A DNA stretch of 64,000 nt from Mesostigma viride (GCA_009746045.1 RPFO01000175.1:6177666-6241665); one strand, 5' to 3'; positions 1 to 12,014 are shown, numbered from the stretch's first letter. Numbers and translations are program-made. The notes: generated by a model from the letters alone, not told the origin.

Positions 1-906
1 TGGCTAACTGTGTCGTCGGCGTGCATGCGCTGTTTAGTTGCCGTTTTTGATAGAACAATTTTAGTCAGCCTACCATCCAGGATGCGGCAAAAGCTCACCT
101 TTTTTTCGTTGTGCGGCGAAAGCAGACCGATTTCCTTGTAAACTTCCGGCACCAGGCAGGTATCAACGTAGGATTTTATAATCCAGCAGGTAGCATGCAA
201 ACGTCGAAACGATATGGCAGCTCGTATCAGCTATGGGGTCTCTCTGCGGCTGCGCTTCTTTTTCGATGGGCGATGGGACGGTCGCAATTCGCAAAACGGA
301 CGCGGCGTCACAGGGCTGAACGGTATTGAAAAAATTGGAAACGTGGCATCCTCGTTCCTCCCCACGGAACTGAAAACTGGAAGCGCGGCGCTGGTGCAAA
401 AGCTCGATCCCATCTTTTGGAACCAAGCTAGCGGATTGGACGACATCCAATATGCCGTCACCCGTGCTTGTGGCCGCAGGTATAAAAAGAGACGACCTCC
501 AGCCCATTTACCTGGGAACATTCGGATGTTTGGCTGACATCGTTACCATGCGTCAATGTACAATGAGGTTCTGGGTTCGATTCCTGGTGTGGTCATGGAA
601 ATAAATTTTTTTCTGCACATCTACTGAAATCAGTCATAGCACCAAACAATCACGCTGCAGCGAGACGCTATAGCCCTGGAGCCCGCTGATAAACCTGACA
701 TCCGGTACGTCTTACTATCATAGATTGCCGAACTATATAATAATAATAGTCTATACCACTTTTTCTTGTAAATGATTTACTAAATAATGATTCTATATAC
801 TTTAACATACCATATTATTAAAGTATGTGGAATTTAACCATGCTATTCACAATATATTATAAAATCTTTTGCAAAATATACTGTAATTAGTATATATATT
901 TTCTGA

Positions 907-2839
907 ATGTCAAGGTCGACTGCCACAACGCGTTCAACAGTCTGTCCCGCGCCAGCATGTTTGCGGCCGTCATGGAGTCCTTCGAGGACTTGTACGCTTG
1001 GACAGCCGTGTGCTACGGCCAGCCCGGCCAACTGGTTCACATCATGGAGGACGGCACTCGCGGCGGCCTGCTGTCGCGGTCGGGCACCCAGCAAGGGGAC
1101 CCCCTGGGACCCCTGTACTTTGCCGCCCCCCTCCAGGGTTGCCTCCAAGCGGTCCATGCTGCCCACCCGGCGGTCGCTATTCAGGCCTACTTGGATGATA
1201 TCTACCTGCTGGGCCCTGTGCCGGACACCACCGCGGCTCTGCTGGCACTGCAGACCGCGGTGGCCGACATCAACCTCCAGTTGACCCTTGCCAAGTGCGC
1301 GGTGTACTCGCCCCAAGGTGATTGCTCCGGCTTTCCGCCCCAGCTCTTGGGCCGGGACGAGCGCCTCCATGGGTTGGATGTCCTCGGCGTTCCGGTTGGC
1401 GACCCCGCGTTTGTCATCGATGCTCTGCGGGCCGCCCTCGAGGCACGCACTGAGGTACTGCCCTTGATTGCGCGCCTTCATGATTCGCAGACCAAGGGTC
1501 TGCTTCTGTGGTTTTGCGCTCACCCTCGCGTCGTTCACTGGCTCCGGGGCGCTCTTCCGTCTCAGGTCCGGCTGGCCGCCGAGGGCCACGACGAACGCAT
1601 CCAGTCGGCCTTGGCGCAGCTGGTCCCGGGCCCCGACCTCCCGCCACATGCTATTCGCATTGCCTCCCTGCCTGCACGGATGGGTGGCTGCGGTCTGACT
1701 CGTGCCGCCCGGCTGGCCCCAGCAGCCTTTTTGGGCTCCGTCGCTCAGTCGTGGGCGGAAAGCTGCCGGCTCCTGCCCCTTTTGGCAACGGCAGCGCCTG
1801 ACCTCCTGGACCCCAGCAGCCCTTTGCCCTTCGTCACCGCCATCCAGGAGGCCTATGCTGAGATCCAGCAGGCCTGTTCTCCCGTCCGTGCCGCTCAGGC
1901 GGTACAGCGCCACCTCCCTCGCGGCACTCCCTCGGTCGCCTCCGTTCAATCTCCCGCCGCATTCCCTGCTCGCGTCATCGATAAACACCAGAAAACCTAC
2001 GCGGGTATTCTGCACACGGCTGATTGGATTGCTCTTTTCGCGGACCTCAACGCCCAGGGACGTGCGTGGCTGTTCTCGCTTTCCTTGCGGAGTGTGGGCT
2101 CGGCGTACCTTCGTGCTCTTCCCATGGCCCCCCATTCGCCTTGGCTCCCAGCCACTACTCGGTGGCGCTCCGGCACCAGCTATTTGCCCCGCAGCCTCTT
2201 GTTCCGGCCGGGCGGCCTTGTGGTAGCTGTGGGCAGCCGCTGGATCCCACGGGGACTCACTACCTTGCCTGCATGGGGGGCCAACAGAATCAGAATTGGT
2301 ATTTGTATTTGCACACTGTCCTCCTGACGGTGGTGCTCGCCATGATTCGGTCGGTTTTCCCCCACGCGAACATCCGGTCCGAGGATGCGGATGGCGCTGC
2401 CTTCTATTCCCCCAACCACCGGCCTGACATCGTGGTGCTGGACTTTGAGGGGGGTGGCCGGCATCTGCTTATTGACGTTTCGGTGGCGCGGCCCTTGGCT
2501 CTTAGCCACGTGGCTGGGGCCTCCCTCACGGCAGGTTACACGGCGGACCGGGCGGAGCGGGCCAAGCTCCTGGCCTACGGCGACGTCGGGCACCATCGTG
2601 TGGTGCCCTTTGTCCTGGAGGAGTTTGGGGCCATGGGGCCCCTGACCTCCGCCTTCTTCAAGGAGTGTTGCCGGCTCCGGGAGGACCGGCTGGACCTGGA
2701 GGGCCAGCGGGCCCCATGGTCGGCGCGGACCTGGACGTCATATTGGCGTCAGCGCTTGTCGGTGGCGCTGACTCGGGCCATGGCGGACATCATGCTCCGC
2801 CGTACGCGGGCTGATTTTGCGGTGCAGCAGGGCTATTAG
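907..2839 (+). pseudogene. Reverse transcriptase/endonuclease ORF of LINE copy A (frameshifted, N-terminus missing)
   Basis: The frame shows the reverse transcriptase core SRSGTQQGDPLGPLY and the catalytic box AYLDDIYLL, followed by a thumb region. Near the C-terminus come a CGSCG...H...C zinc-knuckle-like cluster and a PD-(D/E)xK-like endonuclease signature, NHRPDIVVLD...LLIDVSVA. These features match LINEs of the R2/NeSL/CRE kind, which cut with a restriction-like endonuclease. Against copy C, copy A has lost one C from a C run near 2128-2134, so the frame shifts there and the ORF runs in two pieces (957-2327 and 2024-2839). The stop is at 2837-2839. Confidence 0.85.
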
Positions 2840-2972
2840 GTTCCTCCCGTTAGGCGTTTCCATTGGTCTTATCGTAGTATAGAGCTTTGACATGGCTCTG
2901 TATATAGGTTTATAGCTGGGCGTTTGCTTTGGTTTGAGTGATTTCACTCTGCTGTAAGTAATTATATTTTTA
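907..2972 (+). mobile_element. 5'-truncated LINE, restriction-like endonuclease type (copy A)
   Basis: The insertion is flanked by a perfect 15-bp duplication, ATATATATTTTCTGA, at 892-906 and 2973-2987. It starts inside the reverse transcriptase domain and ends with a 3' UTR whose last bases (TAAGTAATTATATTTTTAAT) recur in copies B, C and H. It is inserted in the upstream non-coding part of the transposase-like region, so it is younger than that region. The element lacks its 5' half and cannot be autonomous. Confidence 0.9.
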
Positions 2973-3392
2973 ATATATATTTTCTGATAAACAATTTTAT
3001 CAATGCTACTGTGTTATTTTTGTTATTCTCGCCATGCAGGTATCTGAGTGTTCTGGGAGAACTAATAAGAGAATGAGCCGCGAAGGTGAGGAAAACCTGA
3101 AATCTTTTCGTCCTTATTGGGGTCTCTCTGCAGCTAGACCATTTATAACCACAAGCAATAGCTTAAATTCAAGGGTCTCGCTGCAGCTAGACCCTCTTTA
3201 TGGTTGCTATAAAATTAATGAATCAGAAGTCTGTGATTTAACAATCGCACGCCGCAATGAAGGGTCTAGCTGCAGCGAGACCCCAATCTTGGTCGGGGTA
3301 TGCTAAGTTCACCACATCAGGTAATCTTTTCGTCTAACGGAAAAAGCCCCTCTAAGGGTCTAGCTGCAGCTAGACCCCAATCGTGGTAAAAA

Positions 3393-6300
3393 ATGATACA
3401 CTTTCGAACTTTGTCTGTAATTGTCGCTTTTCCCAACGATACTCGATTTGCATGGATTTCGTTGTGCCGGTCGTCATGGCATGCAGCACGCGAACGGGTG
3501 GGAGTTTTCGCCCTTGCGTCCGGTCGTCCAGGATTCAGTGCAATTAAGTTGAACACCGGGACGAAGCAGTCAACTGGCGCAAAAAGGGTTTTCGGAGATG
3601 AGAACCAGAATCCAGCGCAGCCTGAAGCCAAGGAAGTCAAGCGGCCGGGAGAATACTCGAAATCAAAGAGGGTTATTGGGGAATATTTCGCTGACCAGGC
3701 GTTTGAAGCGGCTCAGGCGATGACAAAACCCGAGGGGCGGGGGCCGGCTTTCGACCAGATGATTGCTGGCTTTAACTCTAGGGCCGCTGAACTAGGTCAC
3801 GGGAAGTATCATGAGGAGGCGAAAAAGCTTTACAATCAGGAGCGGATGGCAGAACTGAACAGGTTCTGGGTGGCTCGGATTAACGGCTTTTTTGATGGTC
3901 TGACCAAAAGCGACGCAGACAGAGACGTCAGGATGGTGCTGATGTCCACGCTTTACTGTGGTGACGACTTGGAGAAGGAGTTTTCGGCCGCGGAGTTGGA
4001 GAACCTGACGGGGATGGACGCCAAGAAGATTCGCGGAATTCGCGCGATACGAAGGCAGCAGAAGTTGGACTACCTCAGACACGCGCAGGCTCGCAAGGGG
4101 CGCCCTTTGCCGCAATTCGTGATTGACGCGATAGTGGACGCGTGGATGCACGATGATGAGTCGCGCGCCTCCTCCCAGATGAAGGATGTCAAGCGCACTT
4201 ACAGCAGGGAGGGTCGTGGCAATCACGGGGTGCTCGTCGCCGTTGAGGGAGCGCGCTATTACATGACCTCCAAGGAGGACATGTACAATCACTTTCTCGA
4301 AAAGCATGCGTACTGGAACAAAAGGAGTAACCAGTATGATAAGGACGTGGGCATTCACGTGGGCTACACGACCTTCTGCAAATACGCGCCCGATTGCATC
4401 AAGGGCAAGTGGAAGGAGAGGAACCTGTGCGCGTGTGAGAAGCACGTCACCATGCAGTCGGCCATGGGGGCGTGGACCAAGCACTCCAATGCGAACCACG
4501 GCAAGAACTGCAAGTGTGGCGCGGAGTGTGCGGGATGCTCCAAGTACAGAGAGCCGGACGGTACTTGCGGAATGTGGAAAGCCATTCACTCGACGGACTG
4601 GATCAAGCACTTTCACTGCCCGGTGTCCGCCGAGACTGACGGCAGGGATAACGGGCTGCGTGAAGGGGGCGGAATGGGCGGGGGGATGGAAGAGGGGGAG
4701 GGGGAAGATGAATGGCGGGGACGGGACCTGGAAGACCTCGACATTTCTGAGAGGCTGGTGGAGGACGAAGATGGGGTGCCGAGGACGGAGAGGGTTCACC
4801 GCATACTGAAGATGGCGTGTGTGGAGGGGTTCTGTCCTGAGGAATCATGCGGCATCCATAATAACTGGGTGCAGTGTGATCGGGACAAGAATTCCACGGA
4901 GATTCTGAATTGGTTCAAGTTCGAGATGGTGGAGCAGACTGTGACCCGACGGGTGAATGTGAGTTGGTTTCGATTTTATTTCTCCGTTAAATGTTGTTGA
5001 CTTTTTTTTTTGTGACCTATAGCTGCAGCGAGACCCTTTGTGAGTTGCAGTTATCTTATCGAAATGCGATTTTATTGCAAATCGAAACTGTCTGCGGACC
5101 TTTGCGAAACAGGGCGAGACCGATGGCAGGGCGGCGAAGAAGGTGAAGCGGCCCGAGCAAGTCCAAATGAGGTCCACCCCAGCTGAGCTGCGGGACGAGA
5201 TTCTTAAGATGTGGGACAAGTTCACCGTGCACTGCTTTACGGCCTGGTCGCAGGCGGATACAATCAAGGATCGGGAGAAGAATCTGAGAGAGGGGGACGT
5301 GCTCGTGCACGGCGACTGGGCCGAGAACTACGAGAACAGCAGCTACGTCCAACTGCAGTCGCAGTACTTCCACAAGCGCAGCCACATCCTGATGCCCATG
5401 ATCGTGCGTTATCGGCTCAACGGCGAGCTGGAAAAGCGCGTCTTCTTTTTCCTGTGGGATTCCAGTATCAAGCGGGGCGAGCGCGCACTCGTATACGCTC
5501 TTCGCAAGATTCTGGAAACCCTGCGGGTAGAAGTAGGGGTAGAGGTGCGAAACCTGTACATGTGCTCGGACAACTGCGCGGTGCAGTTTAAGTCCAGGTA
5601 CGTGATTAACCAGATTAACGGTCTGCTCATGGGGGATCCCGACCTGCAGGCCTTTGAGTTCCACTACATGGGGGAGCAGCATGGGAAGGGGGAGGTGGAT
5701 GGTCAAGGAGCGAAGTGCAAGTGCGTCTTGAGGGAAATGCAGAGGATTCCCGAAAACCAGCACATACTTGAGACCCACCAGCTAGTCGCCTACTTGAACC
5801 AGAACTGGCAGGGCGGCAAGACATCGAGCAGGGAGTCGGCCCGCGCGCGGGCCGAGAACGTCACTCGCCACTTCTTCCTTTTACCCCCGGTACGGAATTG
5901 TGTGTTATTTCAGGTTTTAAGGGGAGGGGACATGCCTAAAGGGCACTTTTCTGGAAACCATACCTATGCATGTGCAAAAAATCTAATGATGATTGGGGAC
6001 CATAAATATGATTTAAAAAAAAATTTCCAGCCACTTGGGGGGGGTACTAGCCCCCACCATACACCGGTAACGCGCTAAAAATAGAAAAAGACGCTATTTT
6101 AGTCACATTTTCCCTAGGACAATGGGCAAACATATTGGGACCAAATCATATATTCCCGCATAGTTCCCCCACTTTTGAGAAATTCTACCTAATTGGGACC
6201 AAGAAATAAGAATGTTTACTCACGTTGATGGATTTCCCGCAAAACAGGTACTTTTTTAATCCAAAAAAAAATAATCAAATCATTAACACATCATATCATG

Positions 6301-9300
6301 CTCCACCATATATTCCCAAATATTACAGGTGGGGGGACATGCAGCCCCAAACTTTCAGGTCATTCTGACGAGCGCAGCTCTAGTTGATGGATTTCCTAGG
6401 TAGCCACCTGTGACGAAGCTAAGGGAGGTTTTTTAGTGTATCTTACACCATAAACACCCCTTTATCCATCCAAACCATGCAAAAACTGGCCAAACCACAT
6501 GCTGCCAACCTCTGCACATACGGTACCTCCTATGTTCAAGGCTTGACGCCATTCTGACAAGAACTGCCCAAGTTACAACCATTCCAAGACGGCCACCCAT
6601 GTAGACTCTACAAGGAAATTAGAGTAACCATTCAGCCACACTAGCACCTCCTTCTTCATCAAGGACATCTGCAAACTGACCCAAGCACACATAATTAACT
6701 CTTGCACGCTGACGGCAACGCATGCTCAACGTGGGGGGTCATTGTGACAAGAACTACTCAAGTTGATGGGTTTCCTATATGACCACCTGACAAGGCGCTA
6801 AGGACCACTCAGTAAGTTAGTAACCCCACAATGCCACTTCATATGCCATCCAACATGCACCAAAACCATGCTGAGTATGTTTACAATGTACGAAGGGGTG
6901 GCCACGCACCTCATATGTCTTCATCATCCCTCCAGCATGGCCAGCCTTGTAAATATGTTCATAGCCTTGACGATGGTAGCCCTAATATGCCTAAGCAGCA
7001 TTTCCTATGTTTCTCCTAGGTTAGAGTGTAAGGTTGATGACAACCAAGCTAATCAACTCAACAACACCTCCTAAACTGTCCTCCCCGGCATGGATGACAA
7101 ACTGGGACTATGGAGGGCAAGGAACCAAGTAGGAACATGGTATATATAGCTTGCATGCAGTCATGCATGTCAACCATGGTTGGCTCAGCACATTGTAGTC
7201 TTGTCACATCATCATAACATAGGAAAGCTCAAACAACCATTGGTACAAGCTATCTACATGCAGTCACACAAATGCAATATCTCCAACATCATCATCACTA
7301 AATCACTTCCATCCCTGCACGATAAAATGCAAAGAAACCATTGGCGGCCCTTCAGCGCATGAGCGCTGTGATGCCGCTGCGAAGAGAGGGTGCGTCACTC
7401 TCACACAACAAGAAGCGTCCATACGCACAACATCCTTGCCGGAACACGTTTTATGAAATGCCTTATACCTTCCCGAAGAGCTATAGGCTGCGACTGAAGC
7501 GGCCCTGATCACGACATCAACGAAAACAATCTAAAGCTGCCAGGTATTCGACAGCACAACGGCAAGCGACGGCGAGATAGCTGGCGGAAACTGCCCAAAA
7601 AGAACGCAAAAAACCTCGAACGATGAGCTCATAGAAGAAAGCACTGATCGCAGATAACATTCGCGACAAATCTGTACCTCGCCCTCGTAAATCCCTCGCC
7701 CAGGCGCGCAACAACCGCCGTTCTTCCATGGACAGGTCAGACACGCACTGCGTAGGTCTGAACAATTACTTACCGATAATGGCCGAAAATCTGGCAAAAA
7801 GCACCAGCTCGGTTTAGAATTCGATGCAAAGGGTATTAACGCCTGCTTCACGGTCAAAACAACCCTAAAAACCGCGATTTTACCGCCGCTATCATGAATT
7901 CTATTTTATTCCGCGCGACTAAAAAATTCAGATTACCCCCATGCCGATGGCATAAAAAAACAACAGCGATATTGTATATCAGCTGATGTCCGCCACAAAC
8001 TAACATCATAAACTCATCGTCTTTTAGATTCGAGTAAAATTTTTGCATTTCGCCTGCCCTAGTGTGGTAGTTTCGCCTGAACGCAGTCGCCATGGCCACT
8101 TCCGCAAGGGGTGCGCGCACCGCGCACGTGAAATTTATGACCTTCGGTTCCGGCGCGAATTTTTTGGCGCCAAAAAATTCGGGCATGTCCCGTCCCGACG
8201 TCAACTGCCGCTGTTCTATAAAAATTCAAACCCAATAAAGGTATCTCTGCAGAGAGACCCTATATACTGTCAATGGGTTGCTTTTCTTTTAGGTATGAAA
8301 TTTCGCTTGTTCTATCGGTATGAAGGGGTCTCTCTGCAGCTATACCCTGTGTCGAATTTCGATCACTTGATATCTTGTCGTACGTTGTTATTATGATTCG
8401 AATGGGGTCTCTCTGCAGCTATACCCTGTGTCGAATTTCGATCACTTAATATCTTGTCGTACGTTGTTATTATGATTCGAATGGGGTCTCTCTGCAGCTA
8501 TACCCTGTGTCGAATTTTGATCACTTGATGTCTTGTCGTTATTTTTTTTTTGTAAGGGGTCTCTCTGCAGCTATACCCTGTTTTATTGATTTTTGGTCAA
8601 TTTTGCTAACTTGAACGGTATTCTTTTTGCCCTAACTATTTGATGACAGGACGTCGAGTCCGGCCGACGCGCGGAGGTGGAGGAGGTGCCTGGCATCAAG
8701 AAGGCGCATTGGTGGCGACTGGACAAGTCCGACCCTGGCCTTTTGATGATTAGGCGCTATTCCTGCTACTGTCCGCCCTGTTTGGCTGGGCGGTTTGAGG
8801 GATGTCTAAGCGAGTGGTCGTTTATCATCGAGTTCAATGATGCAGGAAGCTCGATGAAAACTGTCCGTTTGCTGCCACCGAGCCAGCCCAACCCTCCGGT
8901 TCGCATGGTGACGCGGGGGGAGCAGCTGAAGGACAAGCGGGAGGCGATGGGCCGGCAGATGAGACTCCACGACTATGTGGCAGTTCCATCGGACAAGGAC
9001 ACGGATCACGATCCCATCCACCCGTTCTGGTTGGCTGAGGTTGTAAGCGAAGCCGGGCCGATCGTGTTAGACGAGAACTTCGAGAGGTGGGTCGAGGGCC
9101 GGAACGGACGGGAGAAGGAGCTGTTCCTCGCCGGGAACGGCATTCTTCCCGTTCGGATTTGGAAGCGGGATAAGCATGACCCCCTGCATTTCACGCTCAA
9201 CGTTGAGGATTGGCCACCGTCACGCCAGCCCGAGCTTGTGAATTGCTATCTCTGCGTCGCTCCGGCTCTCCGTCTAGAAGCACGCGTGCGCAGCGACGGA

Positions 9301-9396
9301 ATGTGTGCCGACATCAGGATGAGCAAGGAGCTCGACAAGTGGCTTACTGCGCTGGTGATCAAGGATGAAGCCCCGGAGGGGCCGGCACCGACTTAA
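3393..9396 (+). CDS. Transposase-like protein, three exons
   Basis: Exons are 3393-4958, 5113-5889 and 8650-9396. All three junctions are phase 0 with GT-AG ends (donors GTGAGT and GTACGG), giving 3090 nt and 1029 residues. The N-terminal half is rich in Cys and His (roughly residues 330-500, with CKCGAECAGC and FCPEESCG). Exon 2 carries an RNase-H-like pattern: DWAENY (D about 590), CSDNCAVQFKS (D about 675) and HGKGEVDG (about 712-718). Exon 3 has a C-terminal cluster, YSCYCPPCLAG. The spacing of acidic residues suggests a DDE/D transposase of an uncharacterised superfamily; I do not recognise an established one. The first ATG lies 16 bp after a palindromic motif and the stop 10 bp before another. 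No earlier in-frame ATG is evident, so a further 5' exon is possible. Confidence 0.7.
5890..8649 (+). other. Large intron 2 of the transposase-like gene
   Basis: This 2760-bp intron is AT-rich and holds no convincing coding sequence. From about 6120 to 7370 it contains degenerate direct repeats of roughly 190 bp; the phrase CATT(C/G)TGAC(A/G)AG followed by TTGATGG(A/G)TTTCC recurs near 6362 and 6738, with a weaker copy near 6548. The last 420 bp carry the 79-bp tandem repeats with the palindromic motif. A minus-strand open frame at 7854-8204 (116 codons) resembles no family I know and may be chance. Confidence 0.6.
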
Positions 9397-9688
9397 ACAA
9401 GAAATTGGGGTCTCGCTGCGGGTAGACGACGCCCTAGTTTCGGCTTGTATTATATCTTTAGAGTGGGGCTTCAGTAGGGTGTAAAAAGGTGGCCGCATAT
9501 ATACAATATATTTTTCGAGATCTTTCTGAGGTCAAGTTTAAGGGTAGTTGATAATTTTTTGCGGCCTTCAATTAACAGTTATTTTTTACTGCAACATAAT
9601 TTTATGCTGTATATTTAAATAATGATAAGGATTTCGATATTTTTTTGCACAATCTATTCGACATTTGTTTCTGCATGTCGAGAATTTA

Positions 9689-9893
9689 TTGCTCCACCCC
9701 CACAAAAAAAATCGTTCCGGAACTGTTCGAAGCGAATAGCACTGACAGGATTCGAACCCGGGTCCACCTTAATGTTCGGAGTGAGGTAGGCCAGCCATCA
9801 TGTTCCGCACTCAAATCTGGCTCGGGTCCGATCCCTCCCATTGCTCTTCGCTTCGAACAGCTCCGGAACAAGTTAGGTGTGGGGTTGGAGCAA
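9689..9893. mobile_element. Foldback MITE, 205 bp, possible TA target
   Basis: The two halves are an imperfect inverted repeat running almost the whole length. The left end starts TTGCTCCACCCCCAC and the right end, reversed, TTGCTCCAACCCCAC. The inner arms share TTCCGGA(A/G)CTGTTCGAAGCG. TA dinucleotides flank both ends (9687-9688 and 9894-9895), as expected of Tc1/mariner-type targets. The left arm, read on the minus strand, contains GGGTTCGAATCC, a perfect tRNA B-box, but no cloverleaf can be folded around it. Confidence 0.75.
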
Positions 9894-10218
9894 TAAATAC
9901 TTATTTGCCGGGCGCAGTTGTCATTCCGCCTAGTACAATTGCGTCACTAGTACAATTTTTGTCTGGGTACGGTACGAACCAATAACGCAATATTTAGTAT
10001 CTAATCGCCGCTGCTCTTGCTGAATTTTATCCGGAAGCTGAAAAAGGTGTCCGGTGAAGCGAATACTAGTGACTGGTGGTCGTGCCCTTCCATTACTCCT
10101 TATCGACAAATTTTGGGTTCTACCTGCAGTTATAACCCTTGCGCGTCTGGCTGTCGGGGTCACCAATTTCCTGTCGATTGCAAGCAGCCAACCTTGCCGA
10201 AATTTAACACTGTCACAA

Positions 10219-10656
10219 ATGGAGCAGAGCAATATTTTCGGTTCTCAGCATACCTATGTGATGGTCGACAAAAATGAGCACGCTGCAAACATCAGAATTG
10301 ATGTAGAGTTGCTCGGACCTTCTGCACAGTGGGGTGCAGGTGTCATTGCGTTCGGCAATGGCATGATCGATCTGGTGCCACCCGATTCAGATTTGAACCC
10401 TGCTTACCAATGCGTGCCTGACAATCAGGCGAGAGTGGTGGTGGAGAGCACGGAAATTCCGGGCTCTCCCAATGTATCAATGATGCGCCTGAGGGCCGAG
10501 GCCCAGCAGGAGTTCCTGGCTGCTGCGGAGAACGGCGGGGCCAAGTGGAACACCAAAATGTATACAGGCGAGCCTCCCAACTACAGGGGAGACCAGTACC
10601 AGGGAGTGTACTCCTTCGGCGATTTTGACATCGACGGATGGGGCACCTTTTTCTAG
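10219..10656 (+). CDS. Hypothetical small protein
   Basis: An ATG-initiated frame of 145 codons ends at TAG 10654-10656, with AATAAA about 90 bp downstream (10746). The sequence is of even composition with no membrane segment (for example AQWGAGVIAFGNGMIDLVPP). I do not recognise a family. The frame stays open upstream to 10054 without an ATG, so an upstream exon could exist. A palindromic motif sits 80 bp upstream, so the ORF may belong to the same mobile unit as the transposase-like gene. It could also be a host remnant. Confidence 0.4.
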   Translation: MEQSNIFGSQHTYVMVDKNEHAANIRIDVELLGPSAQWGAGVIAFGNGMIDLVPPDSDLNPAYQCVPDNQARVVVESTEIPGSPNVSMMRLRAEAQQEFLAAAENGGAKWNTKMYTGEPPNYRGDQYQGVYSFGDFDIDGWGTFF

Positions 10657-11084
10657 GCGCAATGCCTAAGTTGTCAAATACTCCGACAATGTCAAAATTG
10701 CGAATGATAAAATTACGGACATGTGCACATATATGTACTGATTCAATAAAAACTTTCGGCAATTTTGTTCCCGGCATTGATAATCAATAGCTGCTAGCAA
10801 GCCAAGGACTTCAAAAGTGGCAATAGATCGATGTAGGTCGTCGATAAACTTGTCTAGTCGTCATATTTCGGTCGCAAAATTCGTGCGTGGCCTGCAGGCA
10901 TCGGACAAAGTGCACGCAACAGCAGGAGTCGGTTGAGTTCGAAGCACGGCAGACACAAAATTTCGGCGCAAAGTCCGTCGGGCAAAAAATTCGCTCGGCT
11001 GCCAAATTTTCGGCAAGAATTTCGGCGCAATGTCCGGTTTTCGGACGATTGAAATTAGCGTTTTTTTCTTGCAAAAATCTACCC
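10657..11084. other. Spacer
   Basis: AT-rich spacer with a candidate polyadenylation signal at 10746 and several copies of short TTTCGGCGCAA/TTTTCGGC strings between 10960 and 11045. No gene or complete repeat element is visible. Confidence 0.5.
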
Positions 11085-11663
11085 CATTCCGCGTGGGACC
11101 ACCCCGAGGAGGACCTGCGCTCACGCAGTATAGTGGTCCGGTATTTCCAGGTCGCACAGCAGCCTGAAACGGACCTGATGCTAGCGCAACGCCTGTACCA
11201 CAGCCTCATCGCGGGCAGGCTGCAACTGGGCAACGAACGCATCCGCATTGAGTCGGCAGCCTGGATGGCGGGCCAGCCTGGCCCCATCCGGGTGACCTTT
11301 GCAAATGTGGCCAGCAAGGTGAAGGTACTCCAGGCCCGCAAGCTCCTAGGCGGGAAGAACGCGCCGAGCCTCGACGACCTCCTCTCACCGGCCCAGCTAG
11401 TCATCAAGAATGGTCTGCTGGGCAGCGACGTGGCGACCCAGGCCAAGCAGGATGGCCAGAAAGTCTACGTCCGCCTCGTCCACGACACCCCCGTGCTATT
11501 CATCAACGGCCAGCGCACGGAGGCGCAGGCTCCGAACAAGCGGCATAAGTCGGGCCGTCCCAGGCCCGCCCCAGCTGCGTCATCATCGTCTACGCACGTC
11601 CCGGGTATGGATGGCCGATGGCGCCCGGTAAGGGCATACCCTCGCGGCCTCGCGGTACAATAG
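11085..11663 (+). pseudogene. ORF1 fragment of LINE copy D
   Basis: The frame aligns with the C-terminal half of ORF1 in copy E: NMVIKGFQ there against SIVVRYFQ here, and a conserved tail, VYVRLVHDTPVLFING here against RIKLRLLQDGSFAAFFDG there. ORF1 proteins of LINEs bind the element RNA. The N-terminal part, with the predicted helices, is lost to 5' truncation. The apparent ATG at 10887 lies in unrelated upstream DNA. Confidence 0.65.
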
Positions 11664-12014
11664 GCTTTGGGCACAGCCTTTATAAACAAGCCCCTTTCCA
11701 TCCTCATGTCGCACCGTGCGAGCATGATCAGGATGCAAGGTCGCCAGGCACGCCACGGTCAACCTTCCCGCCAATTTACTAGCCTTACACGCCTCCTAGC
11801 CCGCCTTGAGCGGGATGAGGCCCAGTCGACACGCCGGCGACCCCAGCCAGGACGGAGACGACGCATATCCGTCCTGAAAGAAAGCCTCCATGCGTTGACA
11901 AGCATTAACCCCAATCGCCACCCTCCCCCCCCCCCACCCCACCCCCACCTCCAGCACTACCCTTCTCCACCCCCACCCCCACCCCCACCCCCCCCCCGCT
12001 AATAGGGCAACGGC

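Larger units (their letters stand above)
235..10139. repeat. Dispersed palindromic motif around the transposase-like gene
   Basis: An imperfect palindrome reads GGGTCT, then (A/C)GCTGCAGC(T/G), then AGACCC. Full or near-full copies lie at 3119-3140, 3173-3194, 3262-3283, 3356-3377, 8240-8260, 8325-8348, 8404-8427, 8483-8506, 8556-8579, 9407-9427 and 10115-10138. Partial copies lie at 235-255, 653-666 and 5021-5036. All are outside the exons of the 3393-9396 gene: upstream of the ATG, in both introns and just after the stop. The copies at 8325, 8404 and 8483 are spaced by exactly 79 bp as a tandem repeat. Such a pattern is typical of subterminal transposase-binding repeats, but that role is inferred. 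Confidence 0.75.

Noticed and set aside
214-537. 107-codon frame at the left edge as a first exon of the transposase-like gene
   Set aside because: It overlaps a palindromic motif copy, has no recognisable domain, and no splice junction to 3393 could be supported.
520-600. Possible tRNA gene (GGGTTCGATTCC at about 571)
   Set aside because: The T-arm can pair, but no matching acceptor 5' strand, D-arm or anticodon arm is found upstream.
843-2135. 430-codon minus-strand frame
   Set aside because: Antisense shadow of LINE copy A.
3792-4799. 335-codon minus-strand frame
   Set aside because: Antisense shadow of exon 1 of the transposase-like gene.
9730-9830. Possible minus-strand tRNA gene around GGGTTCGAATCC
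   Set aside because: The acceptor strands do not pair at the required distance. The sequence is part of a foldback element.
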